The notes beneath the pieces were generated by a model that did no database searches, had not been told where the DNA came from, and saw only the letters and a program-made list of their open reading frames with translations. This document shows, piece after piece, positions 26,221 to 33,111 of a DNA stretch of 36,911 nucleotides (its first letter is position 1; each line of letters starts with the position of its first letter). The translations under genes and the position numbers were made by a program. Source of the DNA: Thiohalocapsa halophila (GTDB lineage Bacteria > Pseudomonadota > Gammaproteobacteria > Chromatiales > Chromatiaceae); contig NZ_NRRV01000058.1 of assembly GCF_016583825.1 (NCBI RefSeq), positions 1 to 36,911 on the forward strand, read 5' to 3'.

Positions 26221-27686
26221 TGCTGATCCAGGACCTCGACCGCGCCGGCGGCTATTGGGGCGCCGTCTATGTCTTCACGGCCGTGAAGGGCATGCAGGTC
26301 ATCATCGACGGCCCCGTGGGCTGCGAGAATCTACCGGTGACCGCGGTGCTGCATTACACCGACGCGCTGCCGCCGCACGAGCTGCCGGTGGTGGTGACGG
26401 GCCTCGGGGAAGAAGAGCTGGGTCAGGAAGGCACCGAGGGCGCCATGCGCCAGGCCTTCTCGACCTTGGACGCATCCAAGCCGGCCGTGGTGGTGACGGG
26501 CTCCATCGCCGAGATGATCGGCGGCGGCGTGACGCCGTCCGGCACCAGCATCCAGCGCTTCCTGCCGCGCACCATCGACGAAGACCAATGGCAGTCCGCG
26601 GACCGCGCCATGGTCTGGCTCTGGCAGCAATACGGCAAGAAGCAGGGCCGCATGTCCAAGCCCCGTGCCCGCCAAGAGGGCGAGAAGCCGCGCGTCAACC
26701 TGATCGGCCCGATGTACGGCGTCTTCAACACCTGGTCGGACCTCGCCGAGGTACGTCGCCTGGTGGAAGGCCTCGGCGCCGAGGTCAACATGACCTTCCC
26801 GCTCGGCACGCACCTGGACAACATCCCGCGGCTCGCCGACGCTGAGGTCAATATCTGCCTATATCGGGAATTCGGCCGCAAGCTCTGCGAGGCGCTGGAG
26901 AAGCCCTATCTGCAGGCCCCCATCGGTCTGCACAGTACGACCAAGTTCCTGCGCGCGTTGGGGGAGCTCCTGGGGCTGGACCCGGAGCCGTTCATCGAGC
27001 GCGAGAAGCACACCACCATCAAGCCCGTCTGGGATCTGTGGCGCTCCGTGACCCAAGACTTCTTCGGCACGGCGAGCTTCGGCATCGCCGCCACCGAGAC
27101 CTATGCCCGCGGTGTGCGCCACTTTCTGGAAGACGAGCTGGGGCTGCCCTGCAACTTTGCCTTCGCGCGCCGGCCCGGCCACAAGCCGGACAACGACGCG
27201 GTGCGCGCGGCTATCCATGACAACACGCCGTTGATTCTCTTCGGCGGCTACAACGAGCGCATGTACCTCGCCGAGATCGGCGGGCGCGCGGCCTACATCC
27301 CGGCCTCCCTGCCCGGGACCATCATCCGCCGCCATACCGGCACGCCCTTCATGGGCTACAGCGGGGCGACCTACCTAGTGCAGGAGGTCTGCAACGCCCT
27401 GTTCGATGCGCTCTTCAACATCCTGCCCCTCGGCACCGAGCTGGACCAGGTGGACGCGACACCGTCGCGCCTGGCGGTGGAGAACCGCCAGCTGCCCTGG
27501 GACGCCGAGGCCAAGATGCACCTGGATCGGCTGTTGGAGGCCTATCCGGTGCTGACGCGGATCTCCGCGGCCAAGCGGCTGCGCGATGCGGCCGAGCAGG
27601 CCGCCCGTGACGCCGGCGAGGAGCAGGTCACAGTTGCGCGCGTCCGTGCTGCACGGGACGCGCTCAGCGGCGGGCGCGCCGCATGA
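26220..27686 (+). CDS. bchZ: Chlorophyllide a reductase, subunit Z
   Basis: BchZ is the NifK/BchB-like partner of BchY. The 488-aa protein begins LDRAGGYWGAVYVFTAVKGM and contains GPVGCENLPV, VVVTGSIAEMIGGGVTPSG, NLIGPMYGVFNTWSDLAEVR and the C-terminal GRAAYIPASLPGTIIRRHTG. Its ATG shares one base with the bchY stop (TGATG), so translation is coupled. A 230-bp GC-rich spacer separates it from pufB1, with no PufQ-like gene recognised. Confidence 0.96.
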   Translation: MLIQDLDRAGGYWGAVYVFTAVKGMQVIIDGPVGCENLPVTAVLHYTDALPPHELPVVVTGLGEEELGQEGTEGAMRQAFSTLDASKPAVVVTGSIAEMIGGGVTPSGTSIQRFLPRTIDEDQWQSADRAMVWLWQQYGKKQGRMSKPRARQEGEKPRVNLIGPMYGVFNTWSDLAEVRRLVEGLGAEVNMTFPLGTHLDNIPRLADAEVNICLYREFGRKLCEALEKPYLQAPIGLHSTTKFLRALGELLGLDPEPFIEREKHTTIKPVWDLWRSVTQDFFGTASFGIAATETYARGVRHFLEDELGLPCNFAFARRPGHKPDNDAVRAAIHDNTPLILFGGYNERMYLAEIGGRAAYIPASLPGTIIRRHTGTPFMGYSGATYLVQEVCNALFDALFNILPLGTELDQVDATPSRLAVENRQLPWDAEAKMHLDRLLEAYPVLTRISAAKRLRDAAEQAARDAGEEQVTVARVRAARDALSGGRAA

Positions 27687-27916
27687 CGCTGCCCGCACAA
27701 CTGCGCACGGGCGCAGCGCAGCGGCTCGACGCCGCGATCACCCGGTCGCGATGCGACGGCGCAGGGCGCCGTACGCCGACCGAACGTTCGCCAGGTCTGT
27801 CCACCCCGCGATGCGGGTTGGTCGGTCCGCCGGAGCCGGACTCCGGCAGCCCCGCGGCCACGCAAGCGTGCGCCGCCGGCCTGACGGCCCTTTGAACCTC
27901 AGTGGAGGGTTAAACC

Positions 27917-28060
27917 ATGGCAGACGACAAGTCCTTGAGCGGCATTAGCGAAGAAGAGGCCCAGGAATTCCACGGCATCTTCGTACAAAGCATGAGCGGC
28001 TTCATCGGTGTGGCGGTCTTCGCACACCTGTTGGCTTGGATGTGGCGCCCCTGGCTCTAA
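27917..28060 (+). CDS. pufB: LH1 antenna beta subunit 1
   Basis: This 47-aa single-span protein forms the outer ring of the LH1 antenna around the reaction centre. H37 in AHLLAW ligates bacteriochlorophyll a. The EFHGIFVQSMSGFIG start of the helix and WRPWL end are typical of LH1 beta. A strong GGAGG precedes the start. It differs from the other two beta copies in the first residues (MADDKSLSGIS) and at M42/V34, so it is the divergent copy. It is first in the puf cluster, followed by pufA1 after 155 bp. Confidence 0.97.
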   Translation: MADDKSLSGISEEEAQEFHGIFVQSMSGFIGVAVFAHLLAWMWRPWL

Positions 28061-28215
28061 GCCCCGACCGAACCGAGTAGCAACGTCGTCTTGAAACGCA
28101 TCGCGGTCGTCGGGCCCCCGTGGAGATCCCGAAGGGAGGCCAACAGCGCCCAGCATGAGCGCAACACGCCCGCGACGCACTTGGCTCGACTCAACCCGTA
28201 ACCCGGAGAGTACGC

Positions 28216-28407
28216 ATGAACGCAATCTACAAGATCTGGCTCATCTTCAACCCGAGCACCATCCTCCTCGCCCTGTTCGGCTTCCTGATCGTGCTGGCGC
28301 TGGCAATCCACCTGATCCTGCTCAGCACCACCGACTTCAACTGGCTGGAAGACGGCATCCCGGCGGTCGAGACCGCGACCGCGCCCGCCGTGCCGCAGCA
28401 GATGTAG
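28216..28407 (+). CDS. pufA: LH1 antenna alpha subunit 1, with WxxDxI motif
   Basis: This 63-aa alpha polypeptide spans the inner membrane once. H32 in LAIHLILL ligates bacteriochlorophyll. After the helix, W43-L-E-D46-G-I48 fits the WxxDxI motif linked to Ca2+ binding in LH1 of Allochromatium and Thermochromatium types. It is followed by a 15-residue Thr/Ala/Pro/Val tail. Unlike alpha2 and alpha3, which start the helix with FDPRR, it reads FNPST. It follows pufB1 and precedes pufL by 105 bp. Confidence 0.97.
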   Translation: MNAIYKIWLIFNPSTILLALFGFLIVLALAIHLILLSTTDFNWLEDGIPAVETATAPAVPQQM

Positions 28408-28468
28408 GGGCCTGAACAGTGACGGTGTCGCCGGTGGCAGCCGGCGGCGGCCGTCGAGCTCGCGACGC

Positions 28469-28495
28469 GGGTGCTGCACATCCCCCGCGGCACCC
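28469..28495 (+). other. Hairpin in the pufA1-pufL spacer
   Basis: GGGTGC (28469-28474) and GCACCC (28490-28495) can pair around a GC-rich loop just before the pufL ribosome-binding site (GAGGAATTC). Intercistronic hairpins between pufBA and pufLM are known in Rhodobacter to stabilise the antenna part of the mRNA and so raise the antenna-to-reaction-centre ratio; here the role is inferred. Confidence 0.35.
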
Positions 28496-28512
28496 AAGCA
28501 GAGGAATTCATA

Positions 28513-29337
28513 ATGGCCATGCTGAGTTTTGAGAAAAAATACCGCGTCCGCGGCGGTACCTTGGTGGGAGGGGATCTATTCGACTTCTGGGTGGGGCCGT
28601 TCTATGTCGGCTTCTTCGGGGTCACGTCGGTCTTCTTCGCCACTCTGGGTACGCTGCTGATCATCTGGGGTGCGGCCATCGGGCCCACCTGGAATGTCTG
28701 GCGCATCAACATCGCGCCGCCGGATCTGAGCTATGGGCTCATGATGGCGCCGCTCACCGAGGGCGGGCTATGGCAGATCATCACCATCTGCGCCATCGGT
28801 GCCTTCGTCTCCTGGGCCCTGCGCCAAGTGGAGATCTCCCGCAAGCTGGGCATTGGGCTACACGTGCCCTTCGCCTTCGCCTTCGCGATCCTCGCCTATG
28901 TCACCCTGGTGGTCATTCGCCCCGTGCTCATGGGTGCCTGGGGTCATGGCTTCCCATACGGCATCTTCAGTCACCTGGACTGGGTGTCGAACGTGGGCTA
29001 CCAGTACCTGCACTTCCACTACAACCCGGCGCACATGCTGGCCATCACGTTCTTCTTCACGAACGCGCTGGCGCTGGCATTGCACGGCTCGCTGATCCTG
29101 TCGATGGTGAACCCGCGCGAGGGTGAGCCCGTCAAGACCTCGGAGCACGAGAACACCTTCTTCCGTGACTTCATCGGTTACTCCATCGGCGCGCTGGCCA
29201 TCCATCGTCTGGGCCTGTTCCTGGCCATCAACGCCGGCTTCTGGAGCGCCGTCTGCATCGTGCTGAGCGGCCCGTTCTGGACCCGCGGCTGGCCCGAGTG
29301 GTGGAACTGGTGGCTGCAGCTGCCGTTCTGGTCATAA
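28513..29337 (+). CDS. pufL: Photosynthetic reaction centre subunit L
   Basis: PufL is one of two membrane subunits that hold the bacteriochlorophyll special pair, bacteriopheophytins and quinones. The protein is 274 aa with five membrane helices. The special-pair region YLHFHYNPAHMLAI has the conserved His residues, and IGYSIGALAIHRLGL carries the iron/quinone-side His. The start at 28513 has GAGGAATTC upstream and gives the family N-terminus MAMLSFEKKYRVRGGTL. pufM follows after 12 bp. Confidence 0.98.
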   Translation: MAMLSFEKKYRVRGGTLVGGDLFDFWVGPFYVGFFGVTSVFFATLGTLLIIWGAAIGPTWNVWRINIAPPDLSYGLMMAPLTEGGLWQIITICAIGAFVSWALRQVEISRKLGIGLHVPFAFAFAILAYVTLVVIRPVLMGAWGHGFPYGIFSHLDWVSNVGYQYLHFHYNPAHMLAITFFFTNALALALHGSLILSMVNPREGEPVKTSEHENTFFRDFIGYSIGALAIHRLGLFLAINAGFWSAVCIVLSGPFWTRGWPEWWNWWLQLPFWS

Positions 29338-29349
29338 GAGGACACCGAC

Positions 29350-30324
29350 ATGGCCGAATATCAAAACATCTTCAACAAGGTCCAGGTCCGTGAGCCTGGC
29401 TACCCGGGTGTCTCGCTCCCCAAGGGCGAGATGCCGCGCCTCGGCAAGCCGACCTTCAACTACTGGCTGGGTAAAATCGGCGATGCGCAGATCGGACCTT
29501 TCTATCTCGGCTTCGCCGGGGTGGCGTCCCTCATCTGCGGCTTCATCGCCATCGAGATCATCGGCTTCAATATGCTGGCGTCGGTGAACTGGAGCCCGAT
29601 CGAGTTCATCAAGAACTTCTTCTGGCTCGCGCTCGAGCCGCCACCGCCCGCCTATGGGCTGAGCATTCCGCCGCTCGGCGATGGTGGCTGGTGGCTGATG
29701 GCCGGGTTCTTCCTGACCGCGTCCATCATCCTGTGGTGGATTCGCACCTACCAGCGCGCCATCGCGCTCGGCACCGGCACGCACGTGGCATGGGCCTTCG
29801 CGGCGGCGATCTTCTTCTACCTGACGCTCGGCCTGATCCGGCCGGTGCTGATGGGAAGCTGGGGTGAGGCAGTGCCGTTCGGGATCTTCCCGCACCTGGA
29901 CTGGACCGCGGCGATCTCGATCCGCTACGGCAACTTCTATTACAACCCGTTCCATGCACTGTCCATCGTGTTCCTGTATGGCTCGGCCGTGCTGTTCGCG
30001 ATGCACGGTGGCACCATTCTGGCCGTGTCCCGCTACGGCGGTGACCGTGAGATCGACCAGATCACCGACCGCGGTACCGCGGCCGAGCGTGCCATGCTGC
30101 TGTGGCGCTGGACCATGGGCTTCAACGCGACCATGGAATCCATCCATCGCTGGGCCTGGTGGTTCGCAGTGCTGACGGTCATTACCGCCGGTATCGGCAT
30201 CCTGCTGACGGGCACCGTCGTCGAGAACTGGTACCTGTGGGGTATCAAGCACGGCATCGTCGCGCCCTATCCGTCCGAGCTGACGCTCCAGGATCCGAGT
30301 CTGTTGCAGGGGGTGTCGCAATGA
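29350..30324 (+). CDS. pufM: Photosynthetic reaction centre subunit M
   Basis: PufM pairs with PufL. The 324-aa protein has five membrane helices; NFYYNPFHALSIVFLYGSA contains the special-pair His, and the TMGFNATMESIHRWAWW segment contains the Fe ligand region of the Q-A site. The N-terminus YQNIFNKVQVRE is typical of purple sulfur bacteria. Its stop overlaps the pufC start (ATGA), coupling the reaction centre to its cytochrome. Confidence 0.98.
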   Translation: MAEYQNIFNKVQVREPGYPGVSLPKGEMPRLGKPTFNYWLGKIGDAQIGPFYLGFAGVASLICGFIAIEIIGFNMLASVNWSPIEFIKNFFWLALEPPPPAYGLSIPPLGDGGWWLMAGFFLTASIILWWIRTYQRAIALGTGTHVAWAFAAAIFFYLTLGLIRPVLMGSWGEAVPFGIFPHLDWTAAISIRYGNFYYNPFHALSIVFLYGSAVLFAMHGGTILAVSRYGGDREIDQITDRGTAAERAMLLWRWTMGFNATMESIHRWAWWFAVLTVITAGIGILLTGTVVENWYLWGIKHGIVAPYPSELTLQDPSLLQGVSQ

Positions 30325-31646
30325 AAATGCTGAATGGCAAAACGCTGGCTCTCGCAGCCGTCGGCGTCGCAGCGCTGATCACCGGCTGCGAGGCGCCGCC
30401 TCCCGAGGTGGTGCAGAACGGCTACCGCGGTCTCGGCATGCAGACCAACTACAACACCGACCGCCTGCAGGCGTCGCTGGATGCAAACGTGCCCCCGGAG
30501 CCCATTCCGGCGGCCACGCCCGGCGGCCCGATGGCCAAGGACGTTTACAAGAACGTCCAGGTGCTGGGTGAGCTGACCGTCGCCGAGTTCAACCGCCTGA
30601 TGGTGGCACTCACGAACTGGGTCGCACCGGAAGAAGGCTGCTACTACTGCCACGTCAACGAGGGCTTCGAGTACGACGGCATCTACACCAAGGTCGTCTC
30701 GCGGCGCATGATCCAGATGACGCAGACCACCAACGCGAACTGGAAGGACCATGTCGCAGATACCGGTGTCACCTGCTACACCTGCCATCGTGGCAAGCCG
30801 GTACCGGAGTACGTCTGGACGTCCGATCCGGGTCCGGGTCAACCGTCGATGATCGCGCCCACCGGGCAGAACGTCGCCGCCAAATCCGTGGCCTATGCGT
30901 CACTGCCCTATGACCCGTTCACGCCCTATCTGCTACAGGACAATGACATCCGTGTCATCGGCGAGACGGTGCTGCCGCAGGGCAACCGCAGCTCCATCAA
31001 GCAGGCGGAATGGAGCTATGGCCTGATGATGCATATGTCCTCCGCGCTGGGGGTGAACTGCACCTACTGCCACAACAGCCGCTCGTTCTACTCCTGGGAT
31101 CAGAGCGCGCCGGCGCGTACCACCGCGTGGTATGCCATCCGGCACGTGCGGGAGATGAACAACGACTACGTGGTGCCGCTCTCCGAGATCATCCCGGCGA
31201 GCCGCAAGGGACCGCTTGGCGACGTGTACAAGATCTACTGCACCACCTGCCACCAGGGCGCTTACAAGCCCCTCTACGGCGCGAAGATGCTCAAGGACTA
31301 TCCGTCGCTGGCGCAGCCCCTGCCCGAGGGTGGCCTGGAAGCCGTGAAGGCCGGGAAGAAAGCGGAAGACACCACCGAGCAGCAGCAGGCGAAGGCCGAG
31401 CAGGCCGAGGCCCCTGCCCCGGCACCGGCGCAAGAGCAGCCGGCCCAGGAAGCGGCCGCACCAGCGGCACCCGAGGCCGAGCCCGCAGCGGCACCCGCCG
31501 AGGCGGCGCCGGCCGAGGCGGCTCCCCCGGAGCAGTCAACCGAGCCGGCCGCATCGGCCGGGCCGCGACTGCGCTATCCGCCGCCGAGCATGATGCAGTA
31601 CCCGCCGGCACCGTTGCAGTACCCGCCGGCCCCGGCCCAGCGCTAG
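30321..31646 (+). CDS. pufC: Reaction-centre tetraheme cytochrome c subunit, extended C-terminus
   Basis: PufC rereduces the photo-oxidised special pair. The 441-aa protein has a lipoprotein signal with lipobox LITGC (C23), so it is membrane-anchored in the periplasm. Four CxxCH heme motifs are at C107, C152, C247 and C307. The part up to about residue 335 matches the family. From there to the end lies a 100-residue tail, first Glu/Gln/Ala-rich, then Pro/Ala-rich, ending with two QYPPAP repeats. Such a tail is not part of the usual cytochrome fold. It starts 4 bp inside the end of pufM. Confidence 0.97.
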   Translation: MKMLNGKTLALAAVGVAALITGCEAPPPEVVQNGYRGLGMQTNYNTDRLQASLDANVPPEPIPAATPGGPMAKDVYKNVQVLGELTVAEFNRLMVALTNWVAPEEGCYYCHVNEGFEYDGIYTKVVSRRMIQMTQTTNANWKDHVADTGVTCYTCHRGKPVPEYVWTSDPGPGQPSMIAPTGQNVAAKSVAYASLPYDPFTPYLLQDNDIRVIGETVLPQGNRSSIKQAEWSYGLMMHMSSALGVNCTYCHNSRSFYSWDQSAPARTTAWYAIRHVREMNNDYVVPLSEIIPASRKGPLGDVYKIYCTTCHQGAYKPLYGAKMLKDYPSLAQPLPEGGLEAVKAGKKAEDTTEQQQAKAEQAEAPAPAPAQEQPAQEAAAPAAPEAEPAAAPAEAAPAEAAPPEQSTEPAASAGPRLRYPPPSMMQYPPAPLQYPPAPAQR

Positions 31647-31710
31647 CAGGTTGGGCACGCTCCGGCACTAGAACAGGACCTCACGGGTGAGGGATTACCC
31701 GGTCCAAACC

Positions 31711-31733
31711 GGTCGTCGGCATCGCCGCCGACC
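31711..31733 (+). other. Hairpin between pufC and the second pufBA pair
   Basis: GGTCGTCGGC and GCCGCCGACC (31711-31720 and 31724-31733) pair over 10 positions with one T/C mismatch and a 3-nt loop. It has no T-run, so it may separate mRNA segments of different stability, rather than end transcription, before pufB2. Confidence 0.35.
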
Positions 31734-31760
31734 ACCATTCGACGAACAGAGGTAATACCC

Positions 31761-31904
31761 ATGGCTGAAGAGAAAAGCTTGAGCGGTCTGACCGAGGAAG
31801 AGGCCCAGGAATTCCACGGCATCTTCGTGCAGAGCATGAGCGGCTTCATCGGTGTCGCGGCCTTCGCGCACCTGCTGGCCTGGTTCTGGCGCCCCTGGCT
31901 GTAA
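31761..31904 (+). CDS. pufB: LH1 antenna beta subunit 2
   Basis: This 47-aa LH1 beta has bacteriochlorophyll ligand H37 and the WRPWL end. Its protein sequence is identical to that of the copy at 32342-32485, although the genes differ at more than ten silent positions, including two Ser codon switches (AGC to TCC). An AGAGGTAA ribosome-binding site precedes it. It is the first of the two extra BA pairs after pufC, an arrangement known from Allochromatium vinosum. Confidence 0.96.
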   Translation: MAEEKSLSGLTEEEAQEFHGIFVQSMSGFIGVAAFAHLLAWFWRPWL

Positions 31905-31980
31905 CGGCGCGTCACCTCGCTCCAACCACGGCGGCGGGCATTAGGCCCGCCGACCATAACGTCCTCAGCGGAGGAATCAC

Positions 31981-32172
31981 ATGCATCGAATCTGGCAATG
32001 GTTCGACCCGCGCCGGGCGCTGATGGCGCTGTTCAGCTTCCTGTTCGTACTGGCGTTGGTGATCCACTTCATCCTGCTGATGTCCCCAGGCTATAACTGG
32101 ATCAGCACGGAGACGGCGCAAGCGCCGGTGTCGAACATGTCGGCCATGCCGCCGGCAAGAACCGTCAACTGA
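31981..32172 (+). CDS. pufA: LH1 antenna alpha subunit 2
   Basis: This 63-aa alpha polypeptide has the bacteriochlorophyll ligand H29 in VIHFILL and the common FDPRR start of the helix. After W40 its tail reads ISTETAQAP, so it lacks the WxxDxI motif of alpha1. The tail is about as long as in alpha1 but of different sequence. A GGAGGAATC ribosome-binding site precedes the start. Confidence 0.96.
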   Translation: MHRIWQWFDPRRALMALFSFLFVLALVIHFILLMSPGYNWISTETAQAPVSNMSAMPPARTVN

Positions 32173-32230
32173 ACCGCCCATTCGGCCGGCGCCTGGCGCC
32201 TATGGCCGTCGGCAAAGCGCCGACTGGCGC

Positions 32231-32236
32231 TACAAT
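32231..32236 (+). promoter_or_regulatory. Possible -10 box before the third pufBA pair
   Basis: TACAAT matches the -10 consensus in five of six bases and stands out in a GC-rich spacer. No good -35 lies 16-18 bp upstream (GTCGGC), so an activator or an extended contact would be needed. Two short hairpins flank it, including CCGGCAG-CAG-CTGCCGG just downstream. An independent pufB3A3 transcript is possible but unproven. Confidence 0.25.
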
Positions 32237-32341
32237 CTAGGAACCGGCAGCAGCTGCCGGAACGCCCCTTGGGCAACCCCGCCGCGGGGGACTGACGCGG
32301 CAACGGCCATCGCGGCCGATCGAGCAAACTGGAGGTAATCC

Positions 32342-32485
32342 ATGGCTGAAGAGAAAAGCCTGTCCGGCCTGACCGAAGAAGAGGCTCAGGAATTCCACGG
32401 CATCTTCGTGCAGAGCATGTCCGGATTCATCGGCGTCGCGGCTTTCGCGCACCTGCTGGCATGGTTCTGGCGCCCCTGGCTATAA
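32342..32485 (+). CDS. pufB: LH1 antenna beta subunit 3
   Basis: This 47-aa LH1 beta is identical in protein sequence to beta2, with silent differences only. H37 ligates bacteriochlorophyll. The spacer after pufA2 is 169 bp and contains two hairpins and a TACAAT box. A GGAGGTAATCC ribosome-binding site precedes the start. Confidence 0.96.
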   Translation: MAEEKSLSGLTEEEAQEFHGIFVQSMSGFIGVAAFAHLLAWFWRPWL

Positions 32486-32571
32486 GCCGCGCCTTTCCTG
32501 GCTCAACCGTAACCCCAGTGGCCCCGCAGCAAGACTTGCGGCGACCCATAGCACTCACTCGGAGATAACAC

Positions 32572-32706
32572 ATGCATAAGATCTGGCAGATCTTCGATCC
32601 GCGCAGGACCCTGGTTGCCCTTTTCGGCTTCCTGCTCATCCTGGCCCTGCTGATTCACTTCATCCTGCTGAGCAGCGCCGACTTCAACTGGCTCGGCGGC
32701 GCCTAA
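32572..32706 (+). CDS. pufA: LH1 antenna alpha subunit 3 (short form)
   Basis: This 44-aa alpha polypeptide has FDPRR, ligand H29 and ends at W40-LGGA, so it has no C-terminal tail and no WxxDxI motif. It is shorter than the other alphas by 19 residues. It ends the puf cluster; a strong hairpin follows at 32778-32800. Confidence 0.96.
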   Translation: MHKIWQIFDPRRTLVALFGFLLILALLIHFILLSSADFNWLGGA

Positions 32707-32777
32707 GTCGTCCGGCTAGGTCGATCGGCTGAAAGCCGGTTCCAGCAGCGCCCATGGCTTGATCGGCGTGGTCCTGC

Positions 32778-32800
32778 GCCGCGGCGGCTCCCGCCGCGGC
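32778..32800 (+). terminator. Perfect 10-bp hairpin after the puf cluster
   Basis: GCCGCGGCGG and CCGCCGCGGC pair perfectly around a CTC loop, 72 bp after the last puf stop. No T-run follows, so it may be a Rho-assisted terminator or a 3'-end protector of the puf mRNA. Confidence 0.5.
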
Positions 32801-33111
32801 ACAGTGCCTGCACGTTGAGTGAGTCAGCTGCTGCCCGCTTGCGGCGCGACAAGCGCCGCCCAGCGGACCCGGGCGGTGTGCGCCGGCCGAGGGTCGGCGT
32901 CGGTCATCGAGCGGCTGTGCGCCGCAATCGAATCAAATATCACGTATCCTGTACTCCGTGGCGGCGGTTATCAGCCGCCGCCACGGTGAGTGTGTGGCCG
33001 GCTCAGTCGGCCGTCGCTCTCCACCCCGCACTTCCAACCGCCGGCGCCAGCCGCCAGCGCTCCCAATTTTGCGGTAGCCAGGCATTGAGGCTCCCAGAGT
33101 AACCCCCGGCG
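32801..33111 (+). other. Leader of the P450 gene with a strong hairpin
   Basis: No gene is supported here. A perfect 12-bp stem (CCGTGGCGGCGG, 32956-32967, with its complement at 32975-32986) has a 7-nt TTATCAG loop and lies about 125 bp before the P450 start. The AT-richer stretch just upstream (32930-32950, with TATCCT) may be a promoter, in which case the hairpin would be in the 5' leader and could control translation or elongation. Confidence 0.4.

Noticed and set aside
27683..27895. 70-codon frame after bchZ, starting in an ATGA overlap and ending 22 bp before pufB1, in the place of pufQ
   Set aside because: The product is hydrophilic and Pro/Arg/Thr-rich, with no membrane span and no likeness to PufQ. 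GC-rich chance frames of this size are common here.
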